This document shows, in pieces, positions 45,938-58,429 of a DNA stretch of 64,000 bases; the first letter of the stretch is position 1, and every line of letters starts with the position of its first letter. The notes below the pieces were generated by a model. That model saw nothing but the letters and a program-made list of their open reading frames with translations. It was not told where the DNA came from and searched no databases. The stretch lies in contig CP136068.1 in assembly GCA_032622095.1 (NCBI GenBank), positions 53,376,443 to 53,440,442 on the forward strand. Direction: 5' to 3'. A program made the position numbers and the translations under genes. This DNA comes from Siphonodentalium dalli. Its lineage: Eukaryota; Mollusca; Scaphopoda; Gadilida; Siphonodentaliidae.

Positions 45938-48404
45938 TTAAGGTACTCAATCCGATCAGAGGGTCCCCATATCATCAAGATACAACAACAACAACATTAC
46001 TTCAAAATATGTTTTAGTTGTCAGAATCGATTAATTGCAACAAAATAATGCTAACCACTGTCAACTATGGTATAAAATTTCCCAAAACGTGTTATTTATC
46101 AACATCTTGTTAAACGAAATAAGGCCGTATTATCACTTGAGTATTCTCGAAATTTGGCTGTATCACCACTCTTTTTTAGAGTTATCCAACTTCATCTCCA
46201 ATTTTTAGCTCACCTGAGACGAAGTCTCCAGTGGAGCTATAGTCATCACTCCTCGTCCGCCATCCGTCCGTCTGTCGTACCGTCCGTCAACAATTCTTTG
46301 AACATCTTCTTTAAATCCATAGGACCGAATGGGTTCATATTTGGTGTGGATGTTCCCTAGGTGACTCACATTCAGATTTGTTCAAATGAGGTCACTGGGT
46401 CAAATAGTTGCGAAGCCAGGGCCATAACTCTTTCCCTCCATAGTAATTCTTAAAACAACTCCTTCTCAAGTGCCATCAGGCCGAATGGGTTCATATTTGG
46501 TATGAAGGGTCCTTGGGTGACTGGGGTTCAGATTTGTTCAAATGAGGTTACTGGGTCAATGTGGGCGGAGCCAGGGACATAACTCAAAAAACAAAACAAA
46601 ATTCAGATTGAACTCATTGCTCAATAAAATAAAATAAAAAATTCAGATTGAACTCATTGCTCAATTAAAAAAAAATATTAAAAACAAAAAAGAAAATATT
46701 TTATTTTTTTAAAATTAGACTGATTAATTTAGATTCAACTCCTTGCTCAATGATTTGTTTGTTTGTTTTTATTTTTATTTTTTAAACTTGTTAAAAGATA
46801 TGAAAAACTCTTGCCATTATAACATCCCCAGGTACCTGGAGTCCCAACAGCAAATTTGGTTTTAAATCACTCTAAAATCCAGAACATATGTACAAAGCAC
46901 AATGGGATATAGGAGACAGAATGTTTACTTAATAACAGCATAGAAGTCAGAAAGGTGATTATAAAGTCATTATGGCAGCTGTGATTAAATATGATTGTTG
47001 TGACAGCTCTGTGTGGAATATCCCATACTGCTACTGGTAACAGGCATATGCCATGCATGTGTCACAGTTTGAGCTGTTTGTATATAAATGGCCCAGAATG
47101 GCTATGATAACTAGCAATCCACCTTCTTAAGTTTGTTGTATTCATGGAGAAAAATGATGCCAAGTGTGATTCTGACATTAAAAATAAATACCTGTGTTCT
47201 AACACAATTATATATACATGTATGGGAAACTGGATGGAAGAGTGGGCTTTTTATCTCATCTGATACCAAGTCTCTGGTGGAGCTATAGTCTTCTTCTCAA
47301 GAACCATCAGACCTATTCAGCTTAAATTTGGTATGGAGGGTCCTTGGGTGACTGTGGTACATATTTTTACAAATGGGGTCACCGGGTCAAATAAGGGCAC
47401 AGCCAGGGATGTAACTTATCCATCAATTGTAATTCTTCAATTTTTTTTATCAAGAACCATCAGACCTATTCAGCTTATATTTGGTATTCAGAGTCCTTGG
47501 ATGACAGGGATTCAGATTTGTTCAAATTTGTTCACAGGTCAAATAGCGTTGGAGCCATGGGCGCAACTTGTTCCCTCTCTAGTATTTCTTAAAACACCTT
47601 CTTCTCAAGAACCATCAGCCCTATTCAGCATATATTTGGTATGGTTGGTCTTTGGGTGACTATGATTCAGATTTGTTCAAATTGGATCACTGGGTCAAAT
47701 CAGGGCAGAGCCAGGGATATAACTCTTTATCTCAATAGTTATTCTTTAAATATCTTCTCAAGAATCATTTAGCATATTTAGCTTATATTTTGTATGGAGG
47801 GTCCTTAGGTGACTGGGATTCAGATTTGTTCAAGGTCAAATAGGGGTTAGACCAGGGACATAACTCTTGACCCCATGTTAATTCTATGGGGTCAGCCATT
47901 AAAAAAGGGGGAATGTCAGGTTGGAAGTTTACAACAGTTGGGAAAGCTTGAGATATCAGTTGTAAAATTCCAACATGTGAAAAGGAATTTTTATAAACTT
48001 GGGAGTGTGTTTGCTTAAGTTAGGAGGCTATATGGGATGGGAGGTATCAGGGCGTGCAGTTGAACATTTCAATGTGGACACCCCACTGCTTAACGGAGAC
48101 CCTCTAGCTATTTTCTTGTTAAGTACTAACTCTTATGGTCTTCAGAGTCCCAGTCTTCTCAGTCTTTACAGTCTGCTGAGCGACCCACAGTCATTGACTG
48201 TCTTGTTACTGAGACCGTCTGTTTTACGGCATGTTTCTGGGCCACAAATAATTGAACATCTCGAGAAATAACAAACTTAAAAAATCGATATCTGATCACT
48301 CTGAGCTTTGATGGGTGGGTTCCTCAACTCGAATCAAATATTTTTTACCCCCGAAGCCAAAGAAATAGTAATTTAGGAGCGTTAATTCGGATTGGCATCT
48401 TTAA
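45938..48404 (+). mobile_element. MITE-like repeat (TTAAAGGTACTCAATCCGA family) split by an insertion
   Basis: The left half 45938-46206 (TTAAGGTACTCAATCCGATC ... TTAGAGTTATCCAACTTCAT) and right half from about 48230 (GGCCACAAATAATTGAA ... TTCGGATTGGCATCTTTAA) make one family member when compared with 15062-15558 and 5910-6342. The 2.0 kb between them is foreign. Confidence 0.75.
46207..48230 (+). mobile_element. Inserted repeat beginning AGCTCACCTGAGACGAAGTC
   Basis: Starts with AGCTCACCTGAGACGAAGTC then TCCAGTGGAGCTATAG, a start typical of an abundant mollusc non-autonomous repeat (from memory). The body repeats sentences of about 160-170 bp: TTCTCAAGAACCATCAGACC, TTTGGTATGGAGGGTCCTTG, GGGTCAAATAAGGGCAGAGC. 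No protein is recognised, including the open frame at 47999-48271. Confidence 0.65.
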
Positions 48405-48569
48405 TCTCTACTCTGGGTACTCCTAGAGAGATCATGTTCCATCAGTTCAAAACCTCGGAATGTTTAATTCAAAACCTCTTAGTTCAAAACCTCGGAATGT
48501 TTTGAAGTTCTGATGAGGAACTTTATAACATTGAAAAAATAATGTAAGTAATATATTTCTTAGTTAAAA

Positions 48570-50390
48570 CATGTTCCTTGATAATGTATATCACAGTAGG
48601 TGAAGGTCTCAGTGTAAGATTAAACATGTTCCTTGATAATGTATATCACAGTAGGTGAAGGTCTCAGTGTAAGATTAAATGATTTAAACATGTTCCTTGA
48701 TAATGTATATCACAGTAGGTGAAGGTCTCAGTGTAAGATTAAACATGTTCCTTGATAATGTATATCACAGTAGGTGAAGGTCTCAGTGTAAGATTAAACA
48801 TGTTCCTTGATAATGTATATCACAGTAGGTGAAGGTCTCAGTGTAAGATTAAATGATTTAAACATGTTCCTTGATAATGTATATCACAGTAGGTGAAGGT
48901 CTCGGTGTAAGATTAAATGATTTAAACATGTTCCTTGATAATGTATATCACAGTAGGTGAAGGTCTCAGTGTAAGATTAAATGATTTAAACATGTTCCTT
49001 GATAATGTATATCACAGTAGGTGAAGGTCTCAGTGTAAGATTAAACATGTTCCTTGATAATGTATATCACAGTAGGTGAAGGTCTCAGTGTAAGATTAAA
49101 CATGTTCCTTGATAATGTATATCACAGTAGGTGAAGGTCTCAGTGTAAGATTAAATGATTTAAACATGTTCCTTGATAATGTATATCACAGTAGGTGAAG
49201 GTCTCAGTGTAAGATTAAATGATTTAAACATGTTCCTTGATAATGTATATCACAGTAGGTGAAGGTCTCAGTGTAAGATTAAATGATTTAAACATGTTCC
49301 TTGATAATGTATATCACAGTAGGTGAAGGTCTCAGTGTAAGATTAAATGATTTAAACATGTTCCTTGATAATGTATATCACTGTAGGTGAAGGTCTCAGT
49401 GTAAGATTAAATGATTTAAACATGTTCCTTGATAATGTATATCACAGTAGGTGAAGGTCTCAGTGTAAGATTAAACATGTTCCTTGATAATGTATATCAC
49501 AGTAGGTGAAGGTCTCAGTGTAAGATTAAATGATTTAAACATGTTCCTTGATAATGTATATCACAGTAGGTGAAGGTCTCAGTGTAAGATTAAACATGTT
49601 CCTTGATAATGTATATCACAGTAGGTGAAGGTCTCAGTGTAAGATTAAATGATTTAAACATGTTCCTTGATAATGTATATCACAGTAGGTGAAGGTCTCA
49701 GTGTAAGATTAAATGATTTAAACATGTTCCTTGATAATGTATATCACAGTAGGTGAAGGTCTCAGTGTAAGATTAAATGATTTAAACATGTTCCTTGATA
49801 ATGTATATCACAGTAGGTGAAGGTCTCAGTGTAAGATTAAATGATTTAAACATGTTCCTTGATAATGTATATCACAGTAGGTGAAGGTCTCAGTGTAAGA
49901 TTAAACATGTTCCTTGATAATGTATATCACAGTAGGTGAAGGTCTCAGTGTAAGATTAAATGATTTAAACATGTTCCTTGATAATGTATATCACAGTAGG
50001 TGAAGGTCTCAGTGTAAGATTAAACATGTTCCTTGATAATGTATATCACAGTAGGTGAAGGTCTCAGTGTAAGATTAAATGATTTAAACATGTTCCTTGA
50101 TAATGTATATCACAGTAGGTGAAGGTCTCAGTGTAAGATTAAACATGTTCCTTGATAATGTATATCACAGTAGGTGAAGGTCTCAGTGTAAGATTAAATG
50201 ATTTAAACATGTTCCTTGATAATGTATATCACAGTAGGTGAAGGTCTCAGTGTAAGATTAAACATGTTCCTTGATAATGTATATCACAGTAGGTGAAGGT
50301 CTCAGTGTAAGATTAAATGATTTAAACATGTTCCTTGATAATGTATATCACAGTAGGTGAAGGTCTCAGTGTAAGATTAAATGATTTAAG
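48570..50390. repeat. Two-length minisatellite, 30 units of 55 or 64 bp
   Basis: Every unit starts CATGTTCCTTGATAATGTAT and ends GTGTAAGATTAAA; long units add TGATTTAAA. Reading the array gives 30 units: numbers 1, 3, 4, 8, 9, 15, 17, 22, 24, 26 and 28 are short, the other 19 long. 11 x 55 + 19 x 64 = 1821 bp, which equals the observed span exactly. Only two internal substitutions were noticed (CTCGGTG in unit 6, CACTGTAGG in unit 14), apart from the degenerate end. It lies in MRPL17 intron 1. Confidence 0.97.
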
Positions 50391-50499
50391 CAACTATCTT
50401 GCAACTATGCCTAATGTACTTCGTTAAATTACAGAATGTGATTACCCCATCCCTGCTATTTTGAACCGATTTTGTGATTAACATAAAATTATTACTGGT

Positions 50500-50516
50500 G
50501 GGGGGGGGGGGGGGTG
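50500..50516. repeat. Poly-G tract
   Basis: A run of about 15 G followed by TGTG, in AT-rich intron sequence. Similar but shorter runs lie at 35919-35932 and 29284-29294, and poly-C at 34119-34128. Confidence 0.8.
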
Positions 50517-50519
50517 TGA

Positions 50520-51590
50520 TTTTACATCATACTGCATTCTGCGTTCACATTGGCTTATGATTAGATAAATTGTAAATTATAAGAAACTATTGATTATATG
50601 CACGCGTGGTCAAATGCTATGCGCAGTAGAGCAATACTATATATCTCCTAAGCAATCCATGAAAAGAGTGCTATAACTGTGTAAATTACATGAAAAATTA
50701 TCACATTTATTTTTGTTTAAGAAAATTAGGGGATTTTCCAGGATTTCTTCCAAATATTCTGGGGATGTCCTGCATTAATTATTCACCTTCACTGATTAGA
50801 GTTCACAGCCAATCAAACACAGATCCCGTGAACAGGTTGTCAGTATGTGCGATGACCATCTTCTGTCTGCGCAGTGTGTGTGTATTTTTTTCCTATGCAG
50901 TAAAATAAAACATCTCATTAATGTGCTTTAGACTCGTGAATTGTCTTAATTTTTGGAAATTGTGGATTTTTGTTAATATCGTAACTTTGTTAATTGTATA
51001 TCGATTCGTACTTGGCCAGATAACTGACCAGAAGAGTTGAATAATTAACTAGGGGAAAGCCTATACTAGCCTATATAGTGGTGGTAACATGAAGGATATC
51101 AAATGTTCATGCATAGTTGTTATTTTTATGTCCTTCAGGATTGAAGCCTGGATTTCCCAGACACAGGAGCTACGATCACTAACAGGGGCTGCAGTGTCCC
51201 CAAACCCACCGGGTCAAGAAATATTGGGACAAAACTTGCAAAATCCATGCCAATGAATTGTTATTTTTTCTGTTTTCATGTTAATTCTCAGAATCTTTGC
51301 GAAAACTTCAACAGGGTATGCATCATCATGCATGATCTATAGCATGTAAAGTAGGATACAGTATTTTTAATAGGTAGTAATCAGTTTGGCAGTGTCATTT
51401 CTATAGCATTTCACGTTGTATACTGTCAAATCCATTCAAAAAGTGGCACAATCAGGCACAATGTGATCAAAATCTGTAACACCTACACACCCAAAGTCAT
51501 TGATTGATTGAACACTTAATGTCGTGTCTTGATGGCATAAAAAACACTCTATAATTTTATGGCGTAGAAAGCATTGTATAATTAGCTCAA
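50520..51590. other. MRPL17 intron 1, unannotated part
   Basis: No repeat family or gene recognised; one small chance ORF at 50690-50908. Confidence 0.5.
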
Positions 51591-51591
51591 C

Positions 51592-52911
51592 TTGAGAAAG
51601 TCAAGTTTGAGCTATTGGCAATTTTCGTTAGCACACCCTACAGGTCACATCTCTCATCCGATCGTCACCAAACTTCATATAGATCTTCTCGGTGACCTCT
51701 AGATGGGAGCCATCAATTTTTTCCGATATTCGTTAAAAAAATGGCGGACAGCAGCCATCTTGGATTTGAAATTTTAATCCATTGCCACACCCCTGCGGCC
51801 AGAATTTATTGTAGAATTGTTTTGAAAATTTACAGGCATGTTTAGGATCACCTCTAGATGGGAACTATCAAATTTGAACATATATCGATGAAAAACATGA
51901 CTGCCAACAGAAATCTTGGATTTTACTCTTTGCATGACTAAATCTTTTGGCACACCCTACAGACGACATCCCTCTTCCAATCATTGCCAAACTTCATCTT
52001 GGATTTCAAATTTGAATACATCGCCACACTCTGCAGCCAGCATTGATGGGATCATGGGAGAATTGTTTTGAAAATTTGTAAGCATGTTTACAGTCCTCAT
52101 AATTGGCTATGGAAATCAACAATGCAAACTGAGCCATGACAAAGGGGTGCCATAGCAGATTGCCGAAGCCAACCAATCTGAATTAAGTGGGTGTTTAGAA
52201 TCACCTCTTGATGGGAGCTATCGAATTTGAACTATTTTCTATGAAAAACATTACCACCGGCAGTTATCTTGGATTTTACTCTTTAATGATTAAATCCTTT
52301 GGCACACACTACATACCAAATCCCTTATCCGATCATCACCAAACTGCATATTGAATTTTTGGTTGACCTCTAAATGGGATCCATCAATTTTTTTCAAATT
52401 TTTTTCAAAAACATGGCTGCCAGCAGCCATCTTGGATTTTACTCTTTTATGACTAAATCATTGGCACATCCTACTGGCCACCTCCCTCATCCGATCATTG
52501 CCAAACTTCATATTGATCTTCAGGGGTAACCACTAGATGGGATTCATCAAAATTTCTGAATTTTTGTTTTTTAAAATGGCTGCCAGCAGCCATCTTGGAT
52601 TTCAAATTTGGATCCATTGACACAATCATGCAACCCGCATTTATTGGAGAATTGTTTTGAAATTTACATCCTTGTTTATAATCATCTATCGATTTTGAAT
52701 GATTTTCGATTAAAAATATGGCCGCTGGCAGCCATCTTGGATTTTACTCTTCGGCTTTCCCTACAGTCAACATTTTTCATCCAATTGTTCCCAAACTACA
52801 TATGGCATTTTTCTCTCTTCATTCCTATTCATCTCATTACCTGCAATGCATAAAAATCTTACAATTTCTCCCCTCTCCAAGTTGAACTACAGAGTCATTG
52901 ACACTTTCATT
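51592..52911 (-). mobile_element. 164-bp-repeat element, minus-strand copy
   Basis: Reverse-orientation member: starts TAGCTCAACTTGAGAAAGTC AAGTTTGAGCTATTGGC and ends CAAGTTGAACTACAGAGTCA TTGACACTTTCAT, the complement of the other copies' start. Internal units contain GCAGCCATCTTGGATTT and CCAAACTTCATATAGATC. It ends 243 bp before MRPL17 exon 2. Confidence 0.75.
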
Positions 52912-53154
52912 TGTGTATGTAAAAAAACTTGAGAATTTGATGGATACATCATTTAAACTGAGAAATTTTTAGAAAGAGCCAGTTGTAACAAGTTCCTCCT
53001 CATATATTAGGTTCAATTAAACTCAAATTATGAGAGGTGCATTGTCACATATTTCTCCTCCCCGCAGTGGTGACAATCAGCCTTTTGTGTCCACCCCCTC
53101 CCCCATCAGGCACCAAAAACCATTCAACCGTAATGCTATTCTTCTTTTCTTCAG

Positions 53155-53226
53155 CTCATTCAGATAGCCATAAGGAATGGTGACACACATAAAGAAACGA
53201 TGGAGTTAGCTGATTACTGGCTTCTT
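53155..53226 (+). CDS. MRPL17: MRPL17 exon 2
   Basis: A 72-bp, phase 0/0 exon encoding LIQIAIRNGDTHKETMELAD then YWLL. It follows a good acceptor (CTTCTTTTCTTCAG) and ends before GTGAGT. The pattern LI..A..GD....ME.ADYWL continues the L17 fold directly from YAER of exon 1 and leads into EKDLI of exon 3, as in vertebrate bL17m (LIDYGKLGDTNE...MADFWL). Confidence 0.95.
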
Positions 53227-54026
53227 GTGAGTAGGCACCTGTTGATATGTTTACCATCTTCTCCTCACCCCTCATGACCCTTGCTGTAATAGGATTTTTG
53301 ACTCTATGTGGAAGTATGCTATCTCATGCTGTCCAATAAATGTGTTTGTTTAAAATTCAATTGTTTTCGGCTTACTGCATCAATCAAGTTGGTAAAAATT
53401 GCCTAACAATGACATTTTTTAATATCAATTAGCTAACGGAAACAAATAGTCTTCTGATGTGGCACATTTAGATAAAGAGAATGTTGATAATTGATTACCT
53501 GACATATATAGTGATTTTTCTGGGTCCTGGGCCCTTTCATTGATAATGTTTTTTTGACATAGAGGCCTGTAAGTGGGAATACATGTATATTGAATATAGA
53601 AATAATCATTTTAATTGTGAATCTCAGTGTCATCTCAACAGTTTAATGTACTTGTTAATGTAGATTGTTTATTTCCATATTACACATATGGAGCGAGAGG
53701 ACTTGAAAATGCACATAAAAAGAAGGAGAAGTCTTTTTTCACAAAACAAAAGACTTTCTGTGAAAATATTTCAGGGTCAGAAATTCGAAGAAAAAAAACA
53801 TGACAACATTTATTTCCCCAATGGGAACATAGACCATTTTCAGTCTTTGCCTAAACAAATCTCTGAGATAACAAGAAATAGCTAATATCAGGCATTCATG
53901 AATTTGTTGCCTGCATGATTTTCAATTTGATTTTATATTTTAGATAAAAGGCCTGTGTCGGATGACAGCAGTTGACATGATCTATGCACTATGTCCCATG
54001 TATAAATCTGTGGTTATTCTTTTCAG
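53227..54026 (+). other. MRPL17 intron 2
   Basis: Plain intron of 800 bp. Open frames at 53433-53633 (minus) and 53688-53885 (plus) have no recognisable content. Confidence 0.6.
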
Positions 54027-54174
54027 GAGAAAGACTTGATCCACAAACTTTTCAAGGTATATGTGCCGAGATACCAACGTAATGCCTCGGCTTTCACTTC
54101 AGCTTACAAGCTTCCAATGCATTACCCAGCACACACAGGAGAGATCAGACATCAGTTATTACTGGAGATGAAAG
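54027..54174 (+). CDS. MRPL17: MRPL17 exon 3
   Basis: Encodes EKDLIHKLFKVYVPRYQRNA, SAFTSAYKLPMHYPAHTGEI and RHQLLLEMKG. EKDLI.KLF.V..PRYQ is the most diagnostic block of mitochondrial L17. The acceptor is CTTTTCAG and the donor AAAG|GTGAAC, leaving phase 1 completed by GA in exon 4. Confidence 0.96.
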
Positions 54175-54425
54175 GTGAACAGGGATTATCCTTGGTAGCG
54201 CCCTTTACCAATACCAACAGCAGCTCATTTTTTTTTCAATTTCTAGCAGATTTCTAGTCTTAAATTTCCCAATTTTTGAAGGTTATTAATTTCAGTATGA
54301 GGATACAAATATTAACTTCAAATTTTTTTATTTGGAAGTAATTAGATTAATTCGATTTCTCAATATTTATGTTATTACAGTTAAGTTTGATTTTGGCAAG
54401 TCTGAAAATAGCGTGCCTGTCATTT

Positions 54426-54518
54426 GCAGATTGAGGTCCCCAGAGGGTGAATTTAGTGATGCTATCCCGCACAGCGGGCTAGCATCACCAAATTCACCCT
54501 CTGGAGACCTCATTCTGC
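54426..54518. repeat. Foldback, 93 bp, arms of about 43 bp
   Basis: GCAGATTGAGGTCCCCAGAG, GGTGAATTTAGTGATGCTA and the complementary arm TAGCATCACCAAATTCACC, CTCTGGAGACCTCATTCTGC around CCCGCACAGCGGG. A degraded relative follows at 54610-54690. Confidence 0.85.
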
Positions 54519-54699
54519 TTAGGCCTCATCTTCTGGGAAGTATCTACAGTATCAAATTAACATTGTTTTTAGCTTTCCCTTCTGGGAAGTTTCTATATCA
54601 CCTAATTTGCAGCAGATAAAATGCATAATCGAGGTGCCCAATGGGTGAACATCACCAACTTCAACTAGGGAACTTCAATCTGATCCTAGATTTTGGTTT

Positions 54700-56130
54700 A
54701 TGGCTTTTTTATCAATTTCATAACGTTATATTGATATTCAACCATATTATAGTTAGATATACCTGAAACCAATAGTTGAATGTCGGATGTGCCATGTCTG
54801 TATATTGTGTATGTAAATAATAATATAATTTAGTGATGGCATGAGTGCAACTGCAGGCCTCTCTTTGTTCTATATAAGTCTCTGAATGCAATTTAGCTTC
54901 TTGGACAAAATATTTACACTCCTGCATGCCTTCACGCTGTGGAACTTGAATGGAGGACGTTGGTTGGTTGAAATCACATCATGTCACCTAAAAAACTTTT
55001 TTTCATATTGTATGAAAGCAACTTGCAATGCGATACCATAATATTGTTAAATTTGGATGCTAAATGCTCTGTTACTCTGCAAGTTGAGTGTAAATATAAG
55101 AAATGTATGTTTTGTGTTCCACACAATATGTCACACCAACTTGCATCCATACTATATGGAATCGCAACAAAATCAACATCCATTTGTTAAATAATTACAC
55201 TCACACATGCATTCACGCTGAAAAGAATATTAAAATATTCGTCTGTAAATTGCAGTATTCGAATATCAAAATCATATTTGATTATTCGTCCACCCTAAAA
55301 AGAGTACTTAAGTCAGGCAAATACATCACGCCTTTCGGTCAGAGAGAGTCAGAATGTAACTCAGGCCTCGTGATGTGATAAAAGTCAAGGTCCTCGCGCG
55401 TGCATACACAGCACACCATGTAAGTCCCGTCGGAGTGAAAAAAATTAAGTTAAAGATGAAAAGAAGCATCTCTTCTGGGCTTCTTCCCAAGATCAGAGAT
55501 ATACCGCTGAACTGCACCGACAGTGTCATTTGCGATAGCTTAACAAATTCCGACCATGAGTCTTGAATCAATTCTTCATTATCTATCGCGAAAACATGCC
55601 TTGTCTCATAGCACTGTTCACATAACCATGGGTGCATCTTTTAAAACTGGAATAGCCTCTTTCGATAACCAGAAATACAGTTCAAGAGAGACAACTCTGT
55701 TTGATTTGATAATGACAAATAATCTTGCTCACAATTATGTCGTGAATAGTTTGTGCAATTCAATCACATGAGATTTTTGTCCGCGATTTTCGTTTCCATG
55801 TTTTACGATGTTTCTTACCATTTAACAATTGATCACACTTTGCGGAAGTTGTGCTTGAATGTGCATACGTGTTCGTGTACGCGTCTGTCATATAGGTTCT
55901 GTCATATAAGGGGAATGTGATATAAGGGGAATGCCTTTTGAATCCAATATTCACGACTCCATGACTCAGATGGTAATTAGAAAATGTTGTATAATGTTTG
56001 CATCCTTAATGTTTGCGTCCTTTTCTTTCTGGATTTTTCGACCAACCAGATATATGAATTTGTGTTACATGTGGAAAAAAATCACACTTCTGATTGGATA
56101 TTGGGGTCACAGTTTAATATATCCAATGTA
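54700..56130. other. MRPL17 intron 3, unannotated part
   Basis: No gene seen. The minus-strand ORF at 55326-55637 (103 codons) spans a CpG-containing patch resembling interspersed repeat sequence and has no recognisable domain. Confidence 0.45.
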
Positions 56131-56442
56131 ATAGAGTCCGCTGAATTTGGAACAAAACATTTTCCCTTAGAAAATATTTAGATAATAATTCAACAGCCCA
56201 TAGACCATACCTTTATAGCTGATTGGGGGGAATCCATTCAGTATAGAAATGGTTAAAATAGTGTTGATGGGTTTTCATTCATGATTCTAATCAGACTAAT
56301 GACCACTTGTGTATTTCTACAGTGTATACCTTGGTCATGGGACATTATTAATGTTGGGAGGTTAACAGAGAAAACTTAACTCGATTACTAAGAGGCAACT
56401 TAATTCTCCGATTCTGCTTACCGCAGTCACTGTTTTTCAACA

Positions 56443-57734
56443 TGAAAGTGTCAATTACCTTGTAAAGAAGGTAATTTTTTTGTGATGAGCAATGAATAGA
56501 GAGATTAAAAAGGAGTGTAAAAAATGAGCAGTAAAGGATTTAGTCACACACAGAGTAAAATCCATGATGGCTGCTGGCGGCCATGTTTTTTGGCCGAATG
56601 ACCCCAAAATGACTCGTTCCCATCTACATGTTATTGTTAACATCCATGACAAATTTTATGATGATCAGACTAAAGGTACGACCTTTAGCCTGTACTAAAG
56701 GAATTAGTCATACAAAGAGTAAAATCCAAGATGGCTGCTGGCGGCCATTTTTTTGGCCGCTTGACCCCAAAATTAATCGTTCCCATCTACATGTCAATAT
56801 TAACATCCATGACAAATTTCATGATGATCAGACGAACAGTACGACCTGTAGCCCGTGCTAATGCATTGAATTTTGAAATCCAAGATGGCTGCTGGTGGCC
56901 ATGTTTTTTGTCCGAATGACCCCAAAATGACTTGTTCCCATCTACATTCCAATTTCAACAGCCATGATAAATTTCATGATGATCAGACTAAAGGTACGAC
57001 CTGTAGCTCGTGCTAAAGGATTTAGTCATACAAAGAGTAAAATCCAAGATGGCTGCTGGCGGCCATGTTTTTTGGCCGAATGACCCCAAAATGACTCGTT
57101 TCCATCTACATGTCAATATTAACATCCACGACAAATTTTATGATGATCAGACTAAAGGTATGACCTGTAGCCCGCGCTAAAGGATTTAGTCATACAAAGA
57201 GTAAAATCCAAGATGGCTGCTGGCAGCCATGTTTTTTGTTCGAATGAACCCAAAATTACTCGTTCCCATCTACATGTCATTATTAACATCCATGACAAAT
57301 TTTATGATGATCCGACCAAAGGTACACCTGTAGCCCGTGTTAAAGGATTTAGTCATGCAAAGAGTAAAATCCAAGATGGCTGCTGGCGGCCATGTTTTTT
57401 GGCCGAATGACGACAAAATTACTCGTTCCCATCTACATGTCAATATTAACATCCATGACAAATTTCATGACGATCAGTACGGCCTGTAGCCCGTGGTAAT
57501 GGATTGAATTTTGAAATCCAAGATGGCCACTGGTGGCCATGTTTTTTTTCCGAATGACCCCAAAATGAATCATTTCGGTCTAAATGTTGATGTAAACAGC
57601 TATGACAAATTTCATAATGATCCGATCAAAGGTACGATCTGTAGCCTGTATTGTTGACGCATCACGTAGACATGCACACACGGACGACAAAGCCATGGCA
57701 ATAGCTCAAACTTTACAAAGTAAAGTTGAGCTAA
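56443..57734 (+). mobile_element. 164-bp-repeat element, plus-strand copy 2
   Basis: Starts ATGAAAGTGTCAATTACC and ends ACGGACGACAAAGCC, then AATAGCTCAAACTTTACAAA and GTAAAGTTGAGCTAA. Same internal unit as 17691-19623. It ends 153 bp before MRPL17 exon 4. Confidence 0.8.
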
Positions 57735-57887
57735 TAACCGACCAATATACTTATTACTGTGTTGTTTATTAGTTTTTTTTTCTGCTGAAAATTATAGAAG
57801 AGACAGACTGCAACTGAATGACTAGCTAATGTAAATATGGAACTTTAGATTAGCTTCTTCCAAACCTCAGCTGAATATCTATTTCAG

Positions 57888-58198
57888 GAAATCCATGGCC
57901 GCCAGTTGTATGGAAAACCAGAGATCACAAGTATTCACTGACCAACATGCTACTGTCTGCTGCAAAACATGATTACAAACTGGAGAAAAGGGCACAAAAA
58001 CAATCGGACTCACAAGGAAGTTCAGTCGATGGCCCTATTATCAACGACCCAGTGACATATGAGGAAAATTCAGATGAAGTACCTCTCTGTGTTCAAATGG
58101 AACAATTGAATGTGAGCAGTCACAGCGAATCAGCTGTTTCAGAAGACATTCACTCTGATCCTACATCTGAAAAGAGTGCATCTGGAACACCTGTGTGA
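57888..58198 (+). CDS. MRPL17: MRPL17 exon 4 and stop
   Basis: Starts after ATTTCAG and completes Gly, giving NPWPPVVWKTRDHKYSLTN, MLLSAAKHDYKLEKRAQK and a Ser/Glu/Asp-rich tail ending SGTPV, TGA at 58196-58198. The first part aligns with the conserved LP-P end of bL17m. The tail of about 90 residues is acidic and low in hydrophobics, and is not conserved with vertebrates from memory. A T-rich run follows the stop at once; AATAAA occurs at 58340. Confidence 0.94.
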
Positions 58199-58295
58199 TG
58201 TTTTTTTTTTTTTAATATATAAAATTTATAAAACTGAATTACATTTACCCTTCATCATTACTAGTAACCCTTTTGTTACCAAATACCCACCAATG

Positions 58296-58425
58296 AATCA
58301 TAGTGTGGTCATTGGAGCAGAATTTGGGGGTCAACTCGGAATAAATTGTATACAAGCTGAATTTGGTGTCATTCGATGTGGAAAAGCCTCAGGAACAACT
58401 TTATATCCAAAATCCGCAAAAACCC
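58296..58425 (+). repeat. Interspersed repeat, inverted partner at 62425-62575
   Basis: TACAAGCTGAATTTGGTGTC, ATTCGATGTGGAAAA and ACATCCAAAATCCGC-like words occur here on the plus strand and at 62425-62575 on the minus strand. Not a gene. Confidence 0.65.
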
Positions 58426-58429
58426 ACTT

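Noticed and set aside
47999-48271. 90-codon ORF as a gene
   Set aside because: It crosses the junction between the nested repeat and the MITE and shows no recognisable domain.
55326-55637. 103-codon minus-strand ORF as a gene
   Set aside because: Within MRPL17 intron 3, no recognisable domain, and interspersed-repeat-like sequence.
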